Assembly: GCA_038496675.1 (NCBI GenBank) | Contig: CM076654.1 | Coordinates: 11,182,121 to 11,246,120, forward strand | Direction: 5' to 3' | DNA: 64,000 nt | DNA from: Rachycentron canadum | Lineage: Eukaryota > Chordata > Actinopteri > Carangiformes > Rachycentridae | Shown here: piece by piece, positions 63,653 to 64,000 of the stretch | How positions within the stretch are numbered: position 1 is the stretch's first letter | Layout: each line of letters begins with the position of its first letter | Notes under the pieces: generated by a model | The model's input: only the letters and a program-made list of their open reading frames with translations | Databases searched by the model: none | What the model was told of the DNA's origin: nothing | Translations under genes and position numbers: made by a program

Positions 63653-64000
63653 GTACAGTATGTTTATTTTGTTATTTTAATTAAAACATTATTTCTCTAT
63701 CAAAGTAGTGCTTGGGGAAAGACAGAAGATGTTCCTGCTTCCTGGAAAAACAGCCAGATGATATTTGTGGTTTTGTGTGACATGTAAAATAATGTCTAGT
63801 TCTTGGCTTTAGGGACTGCTAGATTTCAAAACAGGAGAGTGAACGATACACTAAGAGATGTACACTGGCAAACACATATGCAGACATGAGCAGATGAACA
63901 CACATGCACATACAAGCACACACTTATGCTGCAGCCCTACATTCCCTCACACCCTCCTGTACCCTCTTCATATTTTTTAAATAGCCTTGCAGTTGCTTGT

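Larger units (their letters stand above)
10800..64000 (-). other. grid2: grid2 intron upstream of the exon (partial; enters from beyond the window)
   Basis: Everything above the acceptor is intronic or lies between unseen exons. I looked for the exon that should precede this one (the region ending ..NPFQAVQEA in vertebrate GRID2) and did not find it. In mammals this gene has extremely long introns, so 53 kb of uninterrupted intron is plausible. Repeats and candidate regulatory blocks inside it are listed separately. Open frames of 60-180 codons occur, but they sit in C/T-rich, G/A-rich or microsatellite tracts and show no family motif. Confidence 0.75.
58401..64000. other. Intronic stretch without recognised genes
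   Basis: AT-rich intron with the palindrome at 59075, CA microsatellites at 61652 and 63628, and T-rich runs at 62647 and 62811. No exon, RNA gene or mobile element was recognised. Confidence 0.55.

Overview
The window looks like teleost fish nuclear DNA. It is AT-rich, dense in dinucleotide and tetranucleotide microsatellites, and carries fossils of fish-type transposons (a Tc1-like element and several LINE fragments). Its one clear coding segment is a single spliced exon on the minus strand. No operons, ribosome binding sites, CRISPR arrays, rRNA or convincing tRNA genes were seen.

The coding segment is 10512-10799 (minus). It encodes 95 codons of the extracellular amino-terminal domain of an ionotropic glutamate receptor of the delta class, best matching GRID2 (GluD2). 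It has a textbook polypyrimidine tract and AG acceptor at its 5' side and a G|GTAAGA donor at its 3' side, and both introns are phase 1. The rest of the window is therefore read as two unfinished introns of grid2: 10800-64000 lies upstream of the exon in transcription order and 1-10511 lies downstream. No further grid2 exon was recognised. Species, exon number and total intron length cannot be fixed from this window.

The introns hold: (a) retroelement fragments at 1140-1500 (LINE C-terminus), 20746-20990 (LINE 3' end), 35990-36430 (LINE reverse transcriptase) and 44155-44620 (possible retroelement terminal sequence); (b) DNA-transposon relics at 35213-35870 (Tc1-like, transposase strand minus, internally deleted), 17006-17945 and 57764-58400 (two diverged copies of one repeat family starting with the same TTTAAA..CCCAT..TTG end), a weak one at 27372-27560 and a possible one at 33640-33900; (c) many microsatellites; (d) homopurine, homopyrimidine and G-run tracts; and (e) non-repetitive stretches dense in TAAT/ATTA homeodomain cores with palindromes (13790-14060, 32090-32260, 59075-59090), which are candidates for conserved non-coding enhancers.

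No new multi-gene system is evident. The most worthwhile leads are the two-copy repeat family whose copies align in one reading frame, the homeodomain-rich blocks, and a clean 15-bp-arm hairpin at 22919-22955.
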